This document shows positions 44,292 through 53,526 of a stretch of DNA of 64,000 nt, piece after piece; position 1 is the first letter of the stretch, and every line of letters begins with the position of its first letter. This DNA comes from Terrabacter tumescens (GTDB lineage: Bacteria; Actinomycetota; Actinomycetes; Actinomycetales; Dermatophilaceae): NCBI RefSeq assembly GCF_014646815.1, contig NZ_BMNZ01000001.1:496001-560000 (forward strand). The letters are read 5' to 3'. Below the pieces are notes generated by a model that saw nothing but the letters and a program-made list of their open reading frames with translations, was not told the origin of the DNA and did no database searches. Made by a program: the position numbers and the translations under genes.

Positions 44292-46157
44292 GTGGCCCTG
44301 CTGGAGACGATCACGAGCCCGGCGGCGCTCAAGGCGCTGTCGGCCGACCAGCTGCCGACGCTGGCGGAGGAGATCCGCACGTTCCTCGTCAGCGAGGTCT
44401 CCAAGACCGGAGGCCACCTCGGGCCCAACCTCGGCGTCGTCGAGCTGACGATCGCGCTGCACCGGGTCTTCGACTCGCCGCGCGACACGCTCGTCTTCGA
44501 CACCGGCCACCAGTCCTACGTGCACAAGCTGCTCACCGGACGGCAGGACTTCAGCAAGCTGAAGAAAAAGGGCGGCCTGTCGGGCTACCCGAGCCGTGCC
44601 GAGTCCGAGCACGACGTCGTCGAGAACTCCCACGCCTCGACCGCGCTGTCATGGGCCGACGGCATCGCCAAGGGCCGGCGTCTGAGCGGCGAGACCGACC
44701 GGCACACCGTCGCCGTCATCGGTGACGGCGCCCTCACGGGCGGCATGGCCTGGGAGGCCATCAACAACATCGCCGTCGACAAGACCCTGCCGCTCGTCAT
44801 CGTCGTCAACGACAACGAGCGCTCGTACGCCCCGACCATCGGCGGGCTCGCCGACCACCTCGCCACGCTGCGCACGACCCGTGGCTACGAGCGGTTCCTC
44901 GACTGGGGCAAGCGCTCGCTGGCCAGGACGCCCGTGGTCGGTGGGGCGATGTTCGAGACGCTGCACGGCGTCAAGAAGGGCATCAAGGACATCGTCGCGC
45001 CGCAGGGCATGTTCGAGGACCTCGGGCTGAAGTACCTCGGCCCCGTCGACGGCCACGACGAGCAGGCGCTCGAGCGGGCCCTCCGCAAGGCCAAGGACTT
45101 CGGCGGTCCGGTCATCGTCCACGTCATCACCCAGAAGGGCCGCGGCTACCAGCCCGCCATCGACGACGACGCCGACCAGTTCCACAGCGTCGGCAAGATC
45201 AACCCGGAGACCGGGCTGCCCTTCGAGGTCGGCGGCCGCATCTGGACCGACGAGTTCAACGAGGAGATGGTGGCGATCGGGCGCGAGCGTCCCGACGTCG
45301 TCGCCCTCACCGCTGCCATGCTCATCCCCGTGGGCCTCGACGGCTTCGCCGCCGCCTACCCCGACCGGGTCTTCGACGTCGGCATCGCCGAGCAGCACGC
45401 CGTGACGATGGCCTCGGGCCTCGCCTACTCCGGGATGCACCCCGTCGTCGCCGTCTACGCGACCTTCCTCAACCGTGCGTTCGACCAGCTGCTCATGGAC
45501 TGCGCGCTGCACAAGGCCGGCGTGACCTTCATCCTCGACCGCGCCGGCGTGACCGGCAGCGACGGCGCCTCGCACAACGGCATGTGGGACATGACGCTCA
45601 CCTCGATCGTGCCGGGGCTGCGGCTCGCAGCGCCCCGCGACGGCGACCAGGTCAAGCGCCAGCTGCGCGAGGCGCTCGATGTCTCCGACGCACCGACCGT
45701 GATCCGATTCCCCAAGGGTGACGTCGCCGACCCGCTGACGGCCGTGCGCTCCGCCGGTGACGTCGACGTGCTCTTCGAGAACTCCGGTGGGGACGTCGAC
45801 CTGCTCATCGTCGGGGTCGGCGCCTTCGCCGGGCTCGCGATCGAGGCGGGCGAGAAGATCGCTGCCCACGGCCGCACGGTCCGCGTCGTCGACCCCCGCT
45901 GGGTGCTTCCCGTCAGCGACGACGTCGTGTCGCTCGCGCGGCAGGCGGGCGCCGTGGCGGTCGTGGAGGACAACCTCGTCAGCGGCGGGGTCGGCGCGGC
46001 GGTGACCTTCGCCCTGCGCGAGGCCCGGCTCGAGGTCCCGGTGCACACCTACGGCATCCCGAAGCGCTTCCTCGACCACGCGTCGCGGGCGCAGATCCTC
46101 GAGGAGCTCGGCCTCACCGCCGACCAGCTCGTCGTCGACCTCGAGGGCCGGCTCTGA
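44292..46157 (+). CDS. dxs: 1-deoxy-D-xylulose-5-phosphate synthase
   Basis: A 621-residue thiamine-diphosphate enzyme that joins pyruvate and glyceraldehyde 3-phosphate, the first step of the MEP isoprenoid pathway. The N-terminal region has the catalytic [16 protein letters not shown] (His), the ThDP site [19 protein letters not shown] and later [15 protein letters not shown]; the transketolase middle domain begins near 320 ([18 protein letters not shown]) and the C-terminal domain near 490. The GTG has GAGAGGA about 8 nt upstream. The longer frame upstream lacks the family's start. Confidence 0.95.
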   Translation: MALLETITSPAALKALSADQLPTLAEEIRTFLVSEVSKTGGHLGPNLGVVELTIALHRVFDSPRDTLVFDTGHQSYVHKLLTGRQDFSKLKKKGGLSGYPSRAESEHDVVENSHASTALSWADGIAKGRRLSGETDRHTVAVIGDGALTGGMAWEAINNIAVDKTLPLVIVVNDNERSYAPTIGGLADHLATLRTTRGYERFLDWGKRSLARTPVVGGAMFETLHGVKKGIKDIVAPQGMFEDLGLKYLGPVDGHDEQALERALRKAKDFGGPVIVHVITQKGRGYQPAIDDDADQFHSVGKINPETGLPFEVGGRIWTDEFNEEMVAIGRERPDVVALTAAMLIPVGLDGFAAAYPDRVFDVGIAEQHAVTMASGLAYSGMHPVVAVYATFLNRAFDQLLMDCALHKAGVTFILDRAGVTGSDGASHNGMWDMTLTSIVPGLRLAAPRDGDQVKRQLREALDVSDAPTVIRFPKGDVADPLTAVRSAGDVDVLFENSGGDVDLLIVGVGAFAGLAIEAGEKIAAHGRTVRVVDPRWVLPVSDDVVSLARQAGAVAVVEDNLVSGGVGAAVTFALREARLEVPVHTYGIPKRFLDHASRAQILEELGLTADQLVVDLEGRL

Positions 46158-46222
46158 TCCCGACCCCGTGGAGACGGTGGCGTGCCTCGGCTCCCACCCA
46201 GCCGCTGCACAGAGCCGTTGCC

Positions 46223-46228
46223 TAGGAT
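46223..46228 (+). promoter_or_regulatory. -10 box TAGGAT for a leaderless small membrane protein gene
   Basis: TAGGAT ends 7 nt before the ATG at 46236, with no ribosome site between, fitting the leaderless pattern found repeatedly in the window. Confidence 0.5.
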
Positions 46229-46235
46229 CGGGCCC

Positions 46236-46553
46236 ATGCAGCTCCGAGACGCCACCGACGTGACGACCGCGCCCATCGCCGCCCTCGGACTCGTCGGCGG
46301 CTACGTCGTCGCCCGCGAGAGCGGGGTCCGTCCGCTCGGCGGCGTCGTGCTCGGCGCCGCCGGACTGTATGCCGGCCGCAGCTGGGTCGCCAAGGCCGGG
46401 GGAGGCGCCGCTGCCGGGCTCGCAGCGGTCTACCTCGGCGGCTTCGCCGGGTCGCACGTGCTCGCGAAGAAGATCGGCGCCTGGCCGTCGGTCCTCAGCG
46501 TGGCCGCCGTCAGCGCGGCGGCCTCGTGGGCCGTCGCCGACCGGCGCGGCTGA
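46236..46553 (+). CDS. Small glycine-rich membrane protein, hypothetical
   Basis: A 105-residue protein that is hydrophobic along most of its length with two to three spans (about 12-25, 34-66 and 83-99), rich in Gly, Ala and Val. I do not recognise a family beyond small actinobacterial membrane proteins often placed after dxs. The ATG is supported by the -10 box 7 nt before it and the absence of an upstream ribosome site. Function unknown. Confidence 0.7.
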   Translation: MQLRDATDVTTAPIAALGLVGGYVVARESGVRPLGGVVLGAAGLYAGRSWVAKAGGGAAAGLAAVYLGGFAGSHVLAKKIGAWPSVLSVAAVSAAASWAVADRRG

Positions 46554-46591
46554 CCTTCGAGTCGACCTCGGCCGGAGACCCGTCCGGAGAC

Positions 46592-47563
46592 TCAGTCGCC
46601 GGGACGTTCGCCGCCCAGCCGGCGGACGAGGGCGTAGGCGTCGCCGACGGGGCCGAGGTGGACGAGCTTGTCGGGGTTGACGACCGCTCGGACGCCCGCG
46701 ACCTGTCCGTCGACGACGTCGAGGGCCCAGACGGCGAGCAGGCGGCCCTCGACAAGGAACATCGCGCCCGGGTCGCCGTTGACCTCGGCGAGCCGGATCT
46801 CCACGTCGGGCAGCCGGCGCAGCGCGCGCAGCCAGTTGGTGAGCGTGTGCGCTACGCGGCTGCGACCGCGCTGCGAGCGTGCCAGCGACGGCGCCTTGCC
46901 GCCCCCGTCACCCACGAGCTCGACGTCGTGCGCCAGCAAGGACTCGAGGCCGGCGAGGTCGCCGGTCCGGGCAGCGGCGAAGAAGCGGCTCGCCAGCTCG
47001 GTCTGCTTCTCGGCCGTGGCCGTGAACCGCGGGCGCCGCTCCTCGACGTGACGTCGCGCCCGGACGGCGAGCTGGCGCACGTTGGCCTCGCCCTTTCCGA
47101 CGATCGTCGCGACCTCGTCGTAGCCGTAGCCGAACACGTCGTGGAGCAGCAGCACGGCGCGCTGCTCCGGCGACAGGCTCTCGAGCAGCACGAGCAGCGC
47201 CATGGACAGCGAGTCGGCGGTCTCGGCCTGACGCGCCGGGTCCTGGGCGGCCGCCGACCCGTCCGTGAGGAGGGGCTCGGGCAGCCAGTCCCCGACGTAC
47301 CGCTCCCGACGGACCCGCGCGGACCTCAGCTCGTCCATCGCGAGTCGGGTGGTGACGGTCGCCGTGAACGCCCGTGGGGAGGCGAGCTGCTCGCCTGCCT
47401 CGAGGGAGCGGTGGACCCGCAGCAGCGCCTCCTGGACGACGTCCTCCGCCTCGGCGACGCTCCCGAGCATCCGGTAGGCGATGCCGAAGGCCACCGGTCT
47501 CAGGCTCACCAGTAGCTGCTCGCGTTCGGGCGAGGCTGCCCGCGTGACCTCGTCGCCGCTCAC
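46592..47563 (-). CDS. ECF41-type RNA polymerase sigma factor (SigJ-like)
   Basis: A 323-residue sigma factor with sigma-2 (about 14-80), a linker, sigma-4 (about 120-180) and a C-terminal SnoaL-like extension. The three ECF41 signatures are all present: WLPEP at residues 93-97, DGGGK at 219-223 and NPDKL at 296-300. In ECF41 factors the extension replaces a separate anti-sigma factor and tunes activity through contact with the core. The GTG start overlaps the stop of the upstream epimerase gene (GTGA), the oxidoreductase/epimerase partner typical for this group. Confidence 0.93.
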   Translation of the reverse strand: MSGDEVTRAASPEREQLLVSLRPVAFGIAYRMLGSVAEAEDVVQEALLRVHRSLEAGEQLASPRAFTATVTTRLAMDELRSARVRRERYVGDWLPEPLLTDGSAAAQDPARQAETADSLSMALLVLLESLSPEQRAVLLLHDVFGYGYDEVATIVGKGEANVRQLAVRARRHVEERRPRFTATAEKQTELASRFFAAARTGDLAGLESLLAHDVELVGDGGGKAPSLARSQRGRSRVAHTLTNWLRALRRLPDVEIRLAEVNGDPGAMFLVEGRLLAVWALDVVDGQVAGVRAVVNPDKLVHLGPVGDAYALVRRLGGERPGD

Positions 47564-48525
47564 GCCGCCGCGCCGCCCTCGACCCGGACCTGAGCACCGA
47601 GCTCGCGGAAGCCGTCCCGCCACGTGGCGTGCGCCGGGCTCCACCCCAGCTCACGCCTGGCCCTGGCGTTGGACGCACCCCGCAGCTCGGTCATCATCAC
47701 GGCGCCAGTCTCGCCCGCGAGCAGCTTCCCGACCAGCCGGGGCACCCGCATCGGCGCGGGCGCGCCGAGCGCCTCGGCCAGCAGCGGCAGCCACGTCGCC
47801 ACGGTCGCCGGCTCGTCGTCGACGACGTTGTAGACGCCGGGAGCCCCGCGTTCGACGGCGGCGACCGTCGCGTCGGCCGCGTCGGCGATGTGGACGAACG
47901 ACCACACACCGCCTCCGTCGCCGACGACGGGGAACCTCCTGCGGCGGACGGCCTCGGTCTGCTCACCGTCGGGGCCGAGCGAGGTGTGCGGGCCGTAGAA
48001 GCCGCCGTACCTCAGGACGAGGCCCTCGGTCCACGTCGCCGCGAGCACCGCGTCCTCGACGTGCCGGATGGCACCGACCGTCTGCTCCATCCCGGCCGGG
48101 GGCTCGGTGCCGAACGGGTCGTCCTCCGTCTTCACCGGGCCACCCACCCGGTCGTAGCCGGCGAAGAAGCTCTGCGCTACGAACCGTGTCACCCCGACCG
48201 CCCGGGCCGCCGAGAGCAGGTGGTCCGTGCCCTCGGTCCGCAGCCGGTTCGTCCCCGCGAACGCCCGGTCGAAGTGGCGCATGTCCATCGGCCCGATCGC
48301 CGTGAGCTGGTGCACGACCACGTCCGGGCTCGCCGTGGCGACCGCCCGCGCCACCTGGTCCGGGTCGAGCGCGTCCGCCACCACGGGGACCGCCCCCAGC
48401 TCGCGCAGCAGCTCCCGCTTGGACTCGCTGCGGCTCATCCCGTGAACCTCGTGCCCGGCTCGCACCAGACGCGGCACCAGCTGCCGCCCCATCGCACCGG
48501 TCGCCCCTGCCACCAGGATCCTCAT
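47560..48525 (-). CDS. NAD-dependent epimerase/dehydratase, ECF41 partner
   Basis: A 321-residue atypical short-chain dehydrogenase/reductase. The nucleotide-binding loop is LVAGATGAMGRQLVPRL at residue 4 on; VVHQLTAIGP, RFVAQSFFAGYDR and LRYGGFYGP follow. The Tyr-x-x-x-Lys pair is not clear, so catalysis is uncertain. It is the first gene of a two-gene operon with the ECF41 sigma factor and has the ribosome site GGAGCACGAC before its ATG. ECF41 factors commonly drive genes for carboxymuconolactone decarboxylases, oxidoreductases or epimerases. Confidence 0.85.
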   Translation of the reverse strand: MRILVAGATGAMGRQLVPRLVRAGHEVHGMSRSESKRELLRELGAVPVVADALDPDQVARAVATASPDVVVHQLTAIGPMDMRHFDRAFAGTNRLRTEGTDHLLSAARAVGVTRFVAQSFFAGYDRVGGPVKTEDDPFGTEPPAGMEQTVGAIRHVEDAVLAATWTEGLVLRYGGFYGPHTSLGPDGEQTEAVRRRRFPVVGDGGGVWSFVHIADAADATVAAVERGAPGVYNVVDDEPATVATWLPLLAEALGAPAPMRVPRLVGKLLAGETGAVMMTELRGASNARARRELGWSPAHATWRDGFRELGAQVRVEGGAAA

Positions 48526-48568
48526 GTCGTGCTCCTTCACTCGTCGGTTTCGTGCCTTCACCCATCTG

Positions 48569-48595
48569 GACGAGACAGCAGCCCGTCCCGTGACA
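48569..48595 (-). promoter_or_regulatory. Predicted ECF41-type promoter of the epimerase-sigma operon
   Basis: On the minus strand TGTCACG, 16 spacer bases, then CGTC, 43 bp before the epimerase ATG. As I recall, ECF41 promoters are TGTCACA near -35 and CGTC near -10 with about this spacing; the match differs by one base. It would give a leader of about 36 nt and make the sigma factor autoregulated. Confidence 0.75.
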
Positions 48596-48779
48596 CCTCC
48601 CGGGGAATTGGTGATCCGACCCGCGACGGTGGGGGCGAGACACATGCCGAGATCGTCTTTGTGGCGTCCGGTCCCACCGCCGTCCGTTCGAGGCTGAACT
48701 ACTTTCGCCGAAACGGTTGGGCGTCAACGGATCTCGTTGCAGCAAAGGCGCGAGCGCCCGCCAGAGGTGGAGGACATCG

Positions 48780-50006
48780 GTGTCCAAGCGGTGGAGTCTC
48801 GCGCTCGCGAGCGTCATGATCACGCTGTCGGTCGCGGCCTGCGGGTCTCCGGGCCAGCCGGGTGCACCGGCCGACAACGGCACGGCCGGCGCCGGGGGAG
48901 CGTCGGGCAACTCGGGCGCGCCGTACAAGGTCGGCCTCGTCTACTCCAAGTCCGGTCCGCTCGCCACCTACGGCCAGCAGTACCGTCAGGGCCTCACGGC
49001 CGGCATCGACTACGCCACCAAGGGGACCGGCGCGGTCGCCGGCCGCACGATCTCGATCACCGAGCAGGACGACGCGGGTGACCCCGCCAAGGCCGTCGCC
49101 TCCGCGACCGACCTCATCGGACAGGGCAACACGATCATCGCCGGTTCGACGTCGAGCGGCGTCGCCCTGCAGGTGGCCCCGCTGGCCAAGGACAACAAGG
49201 TCCTCTTCATCTCGGGTCCGGCAGCGGCCGACGCCGTGACGGGCGCGAACCGCTACACCTTCCGCTCGGGGCGCCAGACGTACCAGGACGTCGCGACCGC
49301 GGGCAGCATGCTCGGCGACGTCAAGGGCAAGAAGGTCACGGTCCTCGCCCAGGACAGCGCCTTCGGCAAGGCGAACGTCGCCGCGGTCACGGCCGTCCTC
49401 GGTGCGAAGGGTGCCACTGTGAGCTCCGTCGAGGTGCCGGCCGCCGCCACCGACCTGACGCCGTTCGCCACCAAGGTCAAGGGCGCCGCCCCGGACCTGC
49501 TCTTCGTCGCCTGGGCCGGTGCCAACGCCACCGCCATGTGGACGACGCTCGGGCAGCAGGGCGTCTTCGACACCACGAAGGTCGTCACCGGCCTCGACAT
49601 CAAGGCCACGCACGCCCTCTTCGGCGAGGTGGCCACGAAGATCAACTTCCTCTCGCACTTCTTCGAGGGCGCGGCCGACAACGCGGCGTACCAGGCGCTC
49701 GAAGCGGGCCTGAAGAAGCAGGGCGCCACGGTCGACCTCTTCACCAACGACGGCTTCGTGGCGGGCCAGATGATCGTCCACGCGCTCGAGGCGGGTGGCG
49801 GCGACGTCGAGAAGATGGTGACCTCGCTCGAGGGCTGGAAGTTCGACGGCCCCAAGGGCTCGCTCGAGATCCGCGCCGAGGACCACGCCCTGCTGCAGCC
49901 GATGTTCACGGCGTCGCTGAAGAAGGACGGCAGCAACGTCGTCCCGCAGCTCGTCGACACGCTCGGGGCCGAGGCCGTCGCACCGCCCGTCACCCCCTTC
50001 AAGTGA
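48780..50006 (+). CDS. ABC transporter substrate-binding lipoprotein, branched-chain amino acid type
   Basis: A 408-residue periplasmic-binding-type lipoprotein. The signal ends in the lipobox SVAAC with Cys21, then a Gly/Ala-rich linker; the type I Leu/Ile/Val-binding fold follows (YKVGLVYSKSGPLATYGQQY, IIAGSTSSGVALQVAPLA, and the C-terminal DGFVAGQMIVHAL). It collects the substrate outside the membrane for the importer encoded downstream. The ligand is unknown. GTG 48780 has GGTGGAGGAC upstream and opens a good signal peptide; the upstream part of the frame does not. It heads a six-gene operon. Confidence 0.9.
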   Translation: MSKRWSLALASVMITLSVAACGSPGQPGAPADNGTAGAGGASGNSGAPYKVGLVYSKSGPLATYGQQYRQGLTAGIDYATKGTGAVAGRTISITEQDDAGDPAKAVASATDLIGQGNTIIAGSTSSGVALQVAPLAKDNKVLFISGPAAADAVTGANRYTFRSGRQTYQDVATAGSMLGDVKGKKVTVLAQDSAFGKANVAAVTAVLGAKGATVSSVEVPAAATDLTPFATKVKGAAPDLLFVAWAGANATAMWTTLGQQGVFDTTKVVTGLDIKATHALFGEVATKINFLSHFFEGAADNAAYQALEAGLKKQGATVDLFTNDGFVAGQMIVHALEAGGGDVEKMVTSLEGWKFDGPKGSLEIRAEDHALLQPMFTASLKKDGSNVVPQLVDTLGAEAVAPPVTPFK

Positions 50007-50022
50007 CCGGACACCACCGGTC

Positions 50023-50757
50023 GTGATCAGCGCACAAGCGGTCGGCTGGAAGGTCGGCGGCGCCCAGATCCTCGACGACGTCTCCCTGACCGTGGGGGCC
50101 GGTGAGCTGCTCGGCATCATCGGCCCCAACGGGGCGGGCAAGTCGTCGTTCGTCAACATCCTCAGCGGGGTGACGCGTCCGTCCAGTGGCCGGATCACCC
50201 TGCAGGACAGGGACGTCACGCAGGCAAGCGCCACGCGCCGAGCCCGGATGGGACTGGCGCGGTCGTTCCAGACGTCGGCCCTCTTCGACGGTCTCACGGC
50301 CGGGGAGAACGTGCGCCTGGCGGTTCAGGCGTCCGGCGCCGCGCCCTTCTCGCCGTTCCGCGCCGCGGGCTCGGCGACCACGGGCGTCATCGACTCGCTG
50401 CTGGACAGGGTGCGTATGCCGGGTCGCGCGGCGACGCTGGCGCGTGACCTCTCGCACGGCGACCGTCGCAAGCTCGAGCTCGCCATGTCCCTCGCGTCCG
50501 AGCCGGCGGTGCTGCTGCTCGACGAGCCGATGGCCGGGGTGTCGGCGGAGGACGTCGACGGGCTGACCGAGATCATCGGCGAGGTCCGCGACTCGGGGGT
50601 CGCCGTGGCGATGGTCGAGCACCACATGCACGTCGTCCTCGGGCTCGCCGACCGCGTCGCGGTGCTCCACCACGGCCAGCTGCTCGCGGTCGGTGCGCCG
50701 ACCGAGGTGACGAGTGACGAGCGGGTCCAGCAGGCCTATCTGGGAGAAGCACTGTGA
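50023..50757 (+). CDS. ABC transporter ATP-binding protein, LivG-like
   Basis: A 244-residue ATPase: Walker A GPNGAGKSS near residue 34, the LivG-type VGxAR-like GLARSFQTSALFDGLT, signature LSHGDRRKLELAM near 144 and Walker B AVLLLDEPMAG. The signature is LSHGD rather than LSGGQ, as is usual for LivG proteins. It pairs with the LivF-like subunit downstream. The GTG start is 16 bp after the lipoprotein stop. Its stop overlaps the next start (GTGA). Confidence 0.9.
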   Translation: MISAQAVGWKVGGAQILDDVSLTVGAGELLGIIGPNGAGKSSFVNILSGVTRPSSGRITLQDRDVTQASATRRARMGLARSFQTSALFDGLTAGENVRLAVQASGAAPFSPFRAAGSATTGVIDSLLDRVRMPGRAATLARDLSHGDRRKLELAMSLASEPAVLLLDEPMAGVSAEDVDGLTEIIGEVRDSGVAVAMVEHHMHVVLGLADRVAVLHHGQLLAVGAPTEVTSDERVQQAYLGEAL

Positions 50758-51506
50758 CTGATCGGAACTCCTCGCCCCGTGACGGGGCGGGGACCGCCCC
50801 CGTCCTGGAGCTCGACGACGTGCACGTCCGCTACGGCGGTTCGCACATCCTCCAGGGGGTGTCCTTCGAGGTGCCGGCGACCGGCGTCACCGCGCTCCTC
50901 GGACGCAACGGCGTCGGCAAGACGACGACCCTCAAGGCGGTCATCGGGTTGGCGCCAAGGTCTGGCCGGATCCTGCTGCAGGGCAGCGAGATCCAGACGA
51001 CATCGACGGCCAAGATCGTCCGCGGCGGCATCGGCTACGTCCCCGAGGACCGAGAGGTGTTCGGCGGCCTGACCGTCGACGAGAACCTCCGGCTCGTGGC
51101 ACCCGACCAGGGCGTCGAGGCGCCCGTGGTCGGGCGGCTCTTCCCAGACCTCGTCGCGCGACGCGGACAGCGGGCCGGCACGCTGTCGGGCGGTCAGCAG
51201 CAGATGGTGTCGCTGGCCCGGGTGCTGCTGCGCGACAACGCCCTCCTGCTCATCGACGAGCCGACCAAGGGCCTCGCACCCAAGCTCGTCACGGAGGTCG
51301 CCGACGTGCTCGCGGAGGTGGCGCGGACCACCCCGGTCCTGCTCGTCGAGCAGAACCTGCCGCTCGTGCGCCGGATCGCCGACCGGGTCGTCGTCCTCGA
51401 CGCCGGGAGGGTCGTGCACCGTGGAGCCGCCGCGGACCTCGTGGCCGACGCCGACCTGACCCGTGAGCTGCTCGGGGTCTCGATGCGGCGGGAGGGGGTG
51501 GCATGA
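50754..51506 (+). CDS. ABC transporter ATP-binding protein, LivF-like
   Basis: A 250-residue ATPase with Walker A GRNGVGKTT, signature LSGGQQQMVSLAR and Walker B ALLLIDEPTKGL. The LivF-type GIGYVPEDREVFGGLTV is near residue 90. A 14-residue extension precedes the usual LivF start. It starts inside the stop of the LivG-like gene (GTGA) and ends over the start of the permease gene (ATGA), so the pair is made in step. Confidence 0.9.
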   Translation: MTDRNSSPRDGAGTAPVLELDDVHVRYGGSHILQGVSFEVPATGVTALLGRNGVGKTTTLKAVIGLAPRSGRILLQGSEIQTTSTAKIVRGGIGYVPEDREVFGGLTVDENLRLVAPDQGVEAPVVGRLFPDLVARRGQRAGTLSGGQQQMVSLARVLLRDNALLLIDEPTKGLAPKLVTEVADVLAEVARTTPVLLVEQNLPLVRRIADRVVVLDAGRVVHRGAAADLVADADLTRELLGVSMRREGVA

Positions 51507-52387
51507 GCGACCTCGTCCTCCTCCTCGCGACGGGCCTGGGCCTCGGCGCGCTCTACTTCATCGCCGCGAGCGGGTTGAGCCTCATCTACGGCCTCATGGG
51601 CGTGCTCAACTTCGCGCACGGCGCCTTCATGACCGCGGGCGCCTACGCCGCGTGGCTGACGATGGGCGCGCTGCCCACCGCCTGGCCCGTGGCCGGGCGG
51701 CTGCTCGTCGGGATCGCTGCAGGCGTCTGCGTCGGAGCGCTGGTGGGCCTCGTCGTCGAGGTCGTGCTGATCCGCCCCCTCTACCGCCACCACATCCAGC
51801 AGGTGCTCGTCACGGTCGGCCTCTCGCTCGCGGGTGTCGCTGCAGCACAGGGCATCTGGGGCGCGGACCCCCGAGCGGTGGACAAGCCCGTCTGGATGAG
51901 CGGGACGACGGACGTGCTCGGTGCCCGGCTGCCGAACGACCGCTTCGTCTACGTCCTCGTGGCCGGTCTGCTCTTTGCCGGACTGCTGGCGCTGCTGCAC
52001 CTGACCCGCCTGGGCCTGGTCATCCGGGCTGGGGTCGAGAACCGGACCATGGTCGAGGCCCTCGGCATCAACGTGCACCGGACCTTCACCGTCGTCTTCG
52101 CCCTCGGCGGCGCCGCGGCCGGGCTGGCGGGCGTGCTCTACTCGCAGTACGCCGGGGCGGTCTCGCCGGCGCAGGGCGGCTCCCTGCTCATCTTCGCCTT
52201 CATCGTCGTCGTCATCGGCGGCATGGGCTCGCTGACGGGCACCGCGGTCGCCGCCGTGGTCGTCGGGCTCGTCCAGCAGCTCGCGAACTACTACGCCGCG
52301 AGCGGGGTCGGCGACCTGTCGGTCGTGCTCCTGCTCGCGCTGGTGCTCCTGCTCCGACCGACGTCCCTGAAGGGAGCGACGGCATGA
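51503..52387 (+). CDS. ABC transporter permease, LivH-like
   Basis: A 294-residue permease with about eight membrane spans. The LivH hallmark GLSLIYGLMGVLNFAHGAF lies near residue 26, and the cytoplasmic coupling helix ENRTMVEALGINVHRTFTVVFALG near 180. It forms the channel with the LivM-like permease. Overlaps by ATGA with genes on both sides. Confidence 0.9.
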   Translation: MSDLVLLLATGLGLGALYFIAASGLSLIYGLMGVLNFAHGAFMTAGAYAAWLTMGALPTAWPVAGRLLVGIAAGVCVGALVGLVVEVVLIRPLYRHHIQQVLVTVGLSLAGVAAAQGIWGADPRAVDKPVWMSGTTDVLGARLPNDRFVYVLVAGLLFAGLLALLHLTRLGLVIRAGVENRTMVEALGINVHRTFTVVFALGGAAAGLAGVLYSQYAGAVSPAQGGSLLIFAFIVVVIGGMGSLTGTAVAAVVVGLVQQLANYYAASGVGDLSVVLLLALVLLLRPTSLKGATA

Positions 52388-53526
52388 CGTCGCCGACCGA
52401 CCACCTGACCGACACGCATACGTCCTCGGGCGAGGTCGCCGTCGACGACGACGACACAGCCGCACCACGTCCGGCAGGGCAGCGGCCGCAAGGGCGAGCT
52501 CACCTGCTCCAACGCCTGTTGCCCGTCGTCGTGCTCGCGGTCCTCGCCTATCTGCCGTACGTCCCCGTCGAGGTGCCCGGCCTGCTGCCCGGGCGGGTCA
52601 ACGGCCCCGGTTCCCTGCAGCTGCTCGCCACCTGCCTCGTCGTCGGCGGCATCGCCCTGAGCTACGACGTCCTCTTCGGTCGCACCGGCCTGCTCAGCTT
52701 CGGGCATGCCCTGTTCGTCGCCGCGGGCAGCTACCTGCTGACCATCTCGCTCTCGACCTGGGACCTGCCGCTGCCGCTGGCGGTGCTGGCGGCCCTCGGC
52801 CTGTCGACCCTGCTCGCCCTCGTCGTGGGCGCCGTCGCGCTCCGGGTCGGCGGCATCGCCTTCGCCATGGTGACGCTGGCCTTCGCGCAGGCGGCCTCGA
52901 TCATCGTCATGCGCAACCCCGGGGGAGTGACCGGAGGTGAGGAGGGTCGCCCGCTCGACCGCGACGCCGTGCCGGACCTGCTCGTGGGCGTGGTCAACGC
53001 GCCGTACCGCTACTGGCTCGCCCTCGGCTTCGTCGTCGTCGCGTGGGTCGCCGTGACCCTCCTCGTGCGGTCGCGGGCCGGCCACGCCATGGCGGCCGTC
53101 CGCGAGAACGAGCAGCGCGCCGCCGTGCTCGGGCTGGGCACCTACCGCGTCAGGCTCCTCGCGCTCGTCGCCGGCTCCTTCCTCGGCGCCCTCGGCGGCG
53201 TCGTCCACGCGCTGGTGCTCGGCGGGTCGAACCCGCACCTGACCACCTCCGAGTTCACGCTGTCGCTGCTCGTCATGGTCGTGCTCGGCGGTGCCGGCAG
53301 CCGGTGGGGGGCGCTGCTCGGGGGCGTGCTCTACACCTACGCCGACGCACGGCTCGTCGAGGTCAGCAGCTCCGCCGTGCTGCAGGGCCTGCCCGACGTC
53401 GTCCGTCAGGTGCTCTCGCAGCCGCTCTTCATCCTCGGCGTCTTCTTCATCGTCGTGGTCTACTTCGCTCCGTCCGGGCTGACCGGTCTCGGCGGCAGAC
53501 TGATCAGGAGGTCAGGGTCTCGATGA
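52384..53526 (+). CDS. ABC transporter permease, LivM-like
   Basis: A 380-residue permease. After a 40-residue acidic, soluble N-terminus come about nine spans, with the LivM motif DVLFGRTGLLSFGHALFVAAG near residue 97 and the coupling loop RENEQRAAVLGLGTYRVRLLAL near 240. It partners the LivH-like protein. The start overlaps the LivH stop (ATGA) and the stop overlaps the hydrolase start (ATGA). Confidence 0.9.
   Translation: MTSPTDHLTDTHTSSGEVAVDDDDTAAPRPAGQRPQGRAHLLQRLLPVVVLAVLAYLPYVPVEVPGLLPGRVNGPGSLQLLATCLVVGGIALSYDVLFGRTGLLSFGHALFVAAGSYLLTISLSTWDLPLPLAVLAALGLSTLLALVVGAVALRVGGIAFAMVTLAFAQAASIIVMRNPGGVTGGEEGRPLDRDAVPDLLVGVVNAPYRYWLALGFVVVAWVAVTLLVRSRAGHAMAAVRENEQRAAVLGLGTYRVRLLALVAGSFLGALGGVVHALVLGGSNPHLTTSEFTLSLLVMVVLGGAGSRWGALLGGVLYTYADARLVEVSSSAVLQGLPDVVRQVLSQPLFILGVFFIVVVYFAPSGLTGLGGRLIRRSGSR

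Noticed and set aside
48703-48713. Short palindrome TTTCGCCGAAA between the epimerase and ABC operons
   Set aside because: Only five base pairs per arm, with no -10 box placed around it; too weak to report as an operator.
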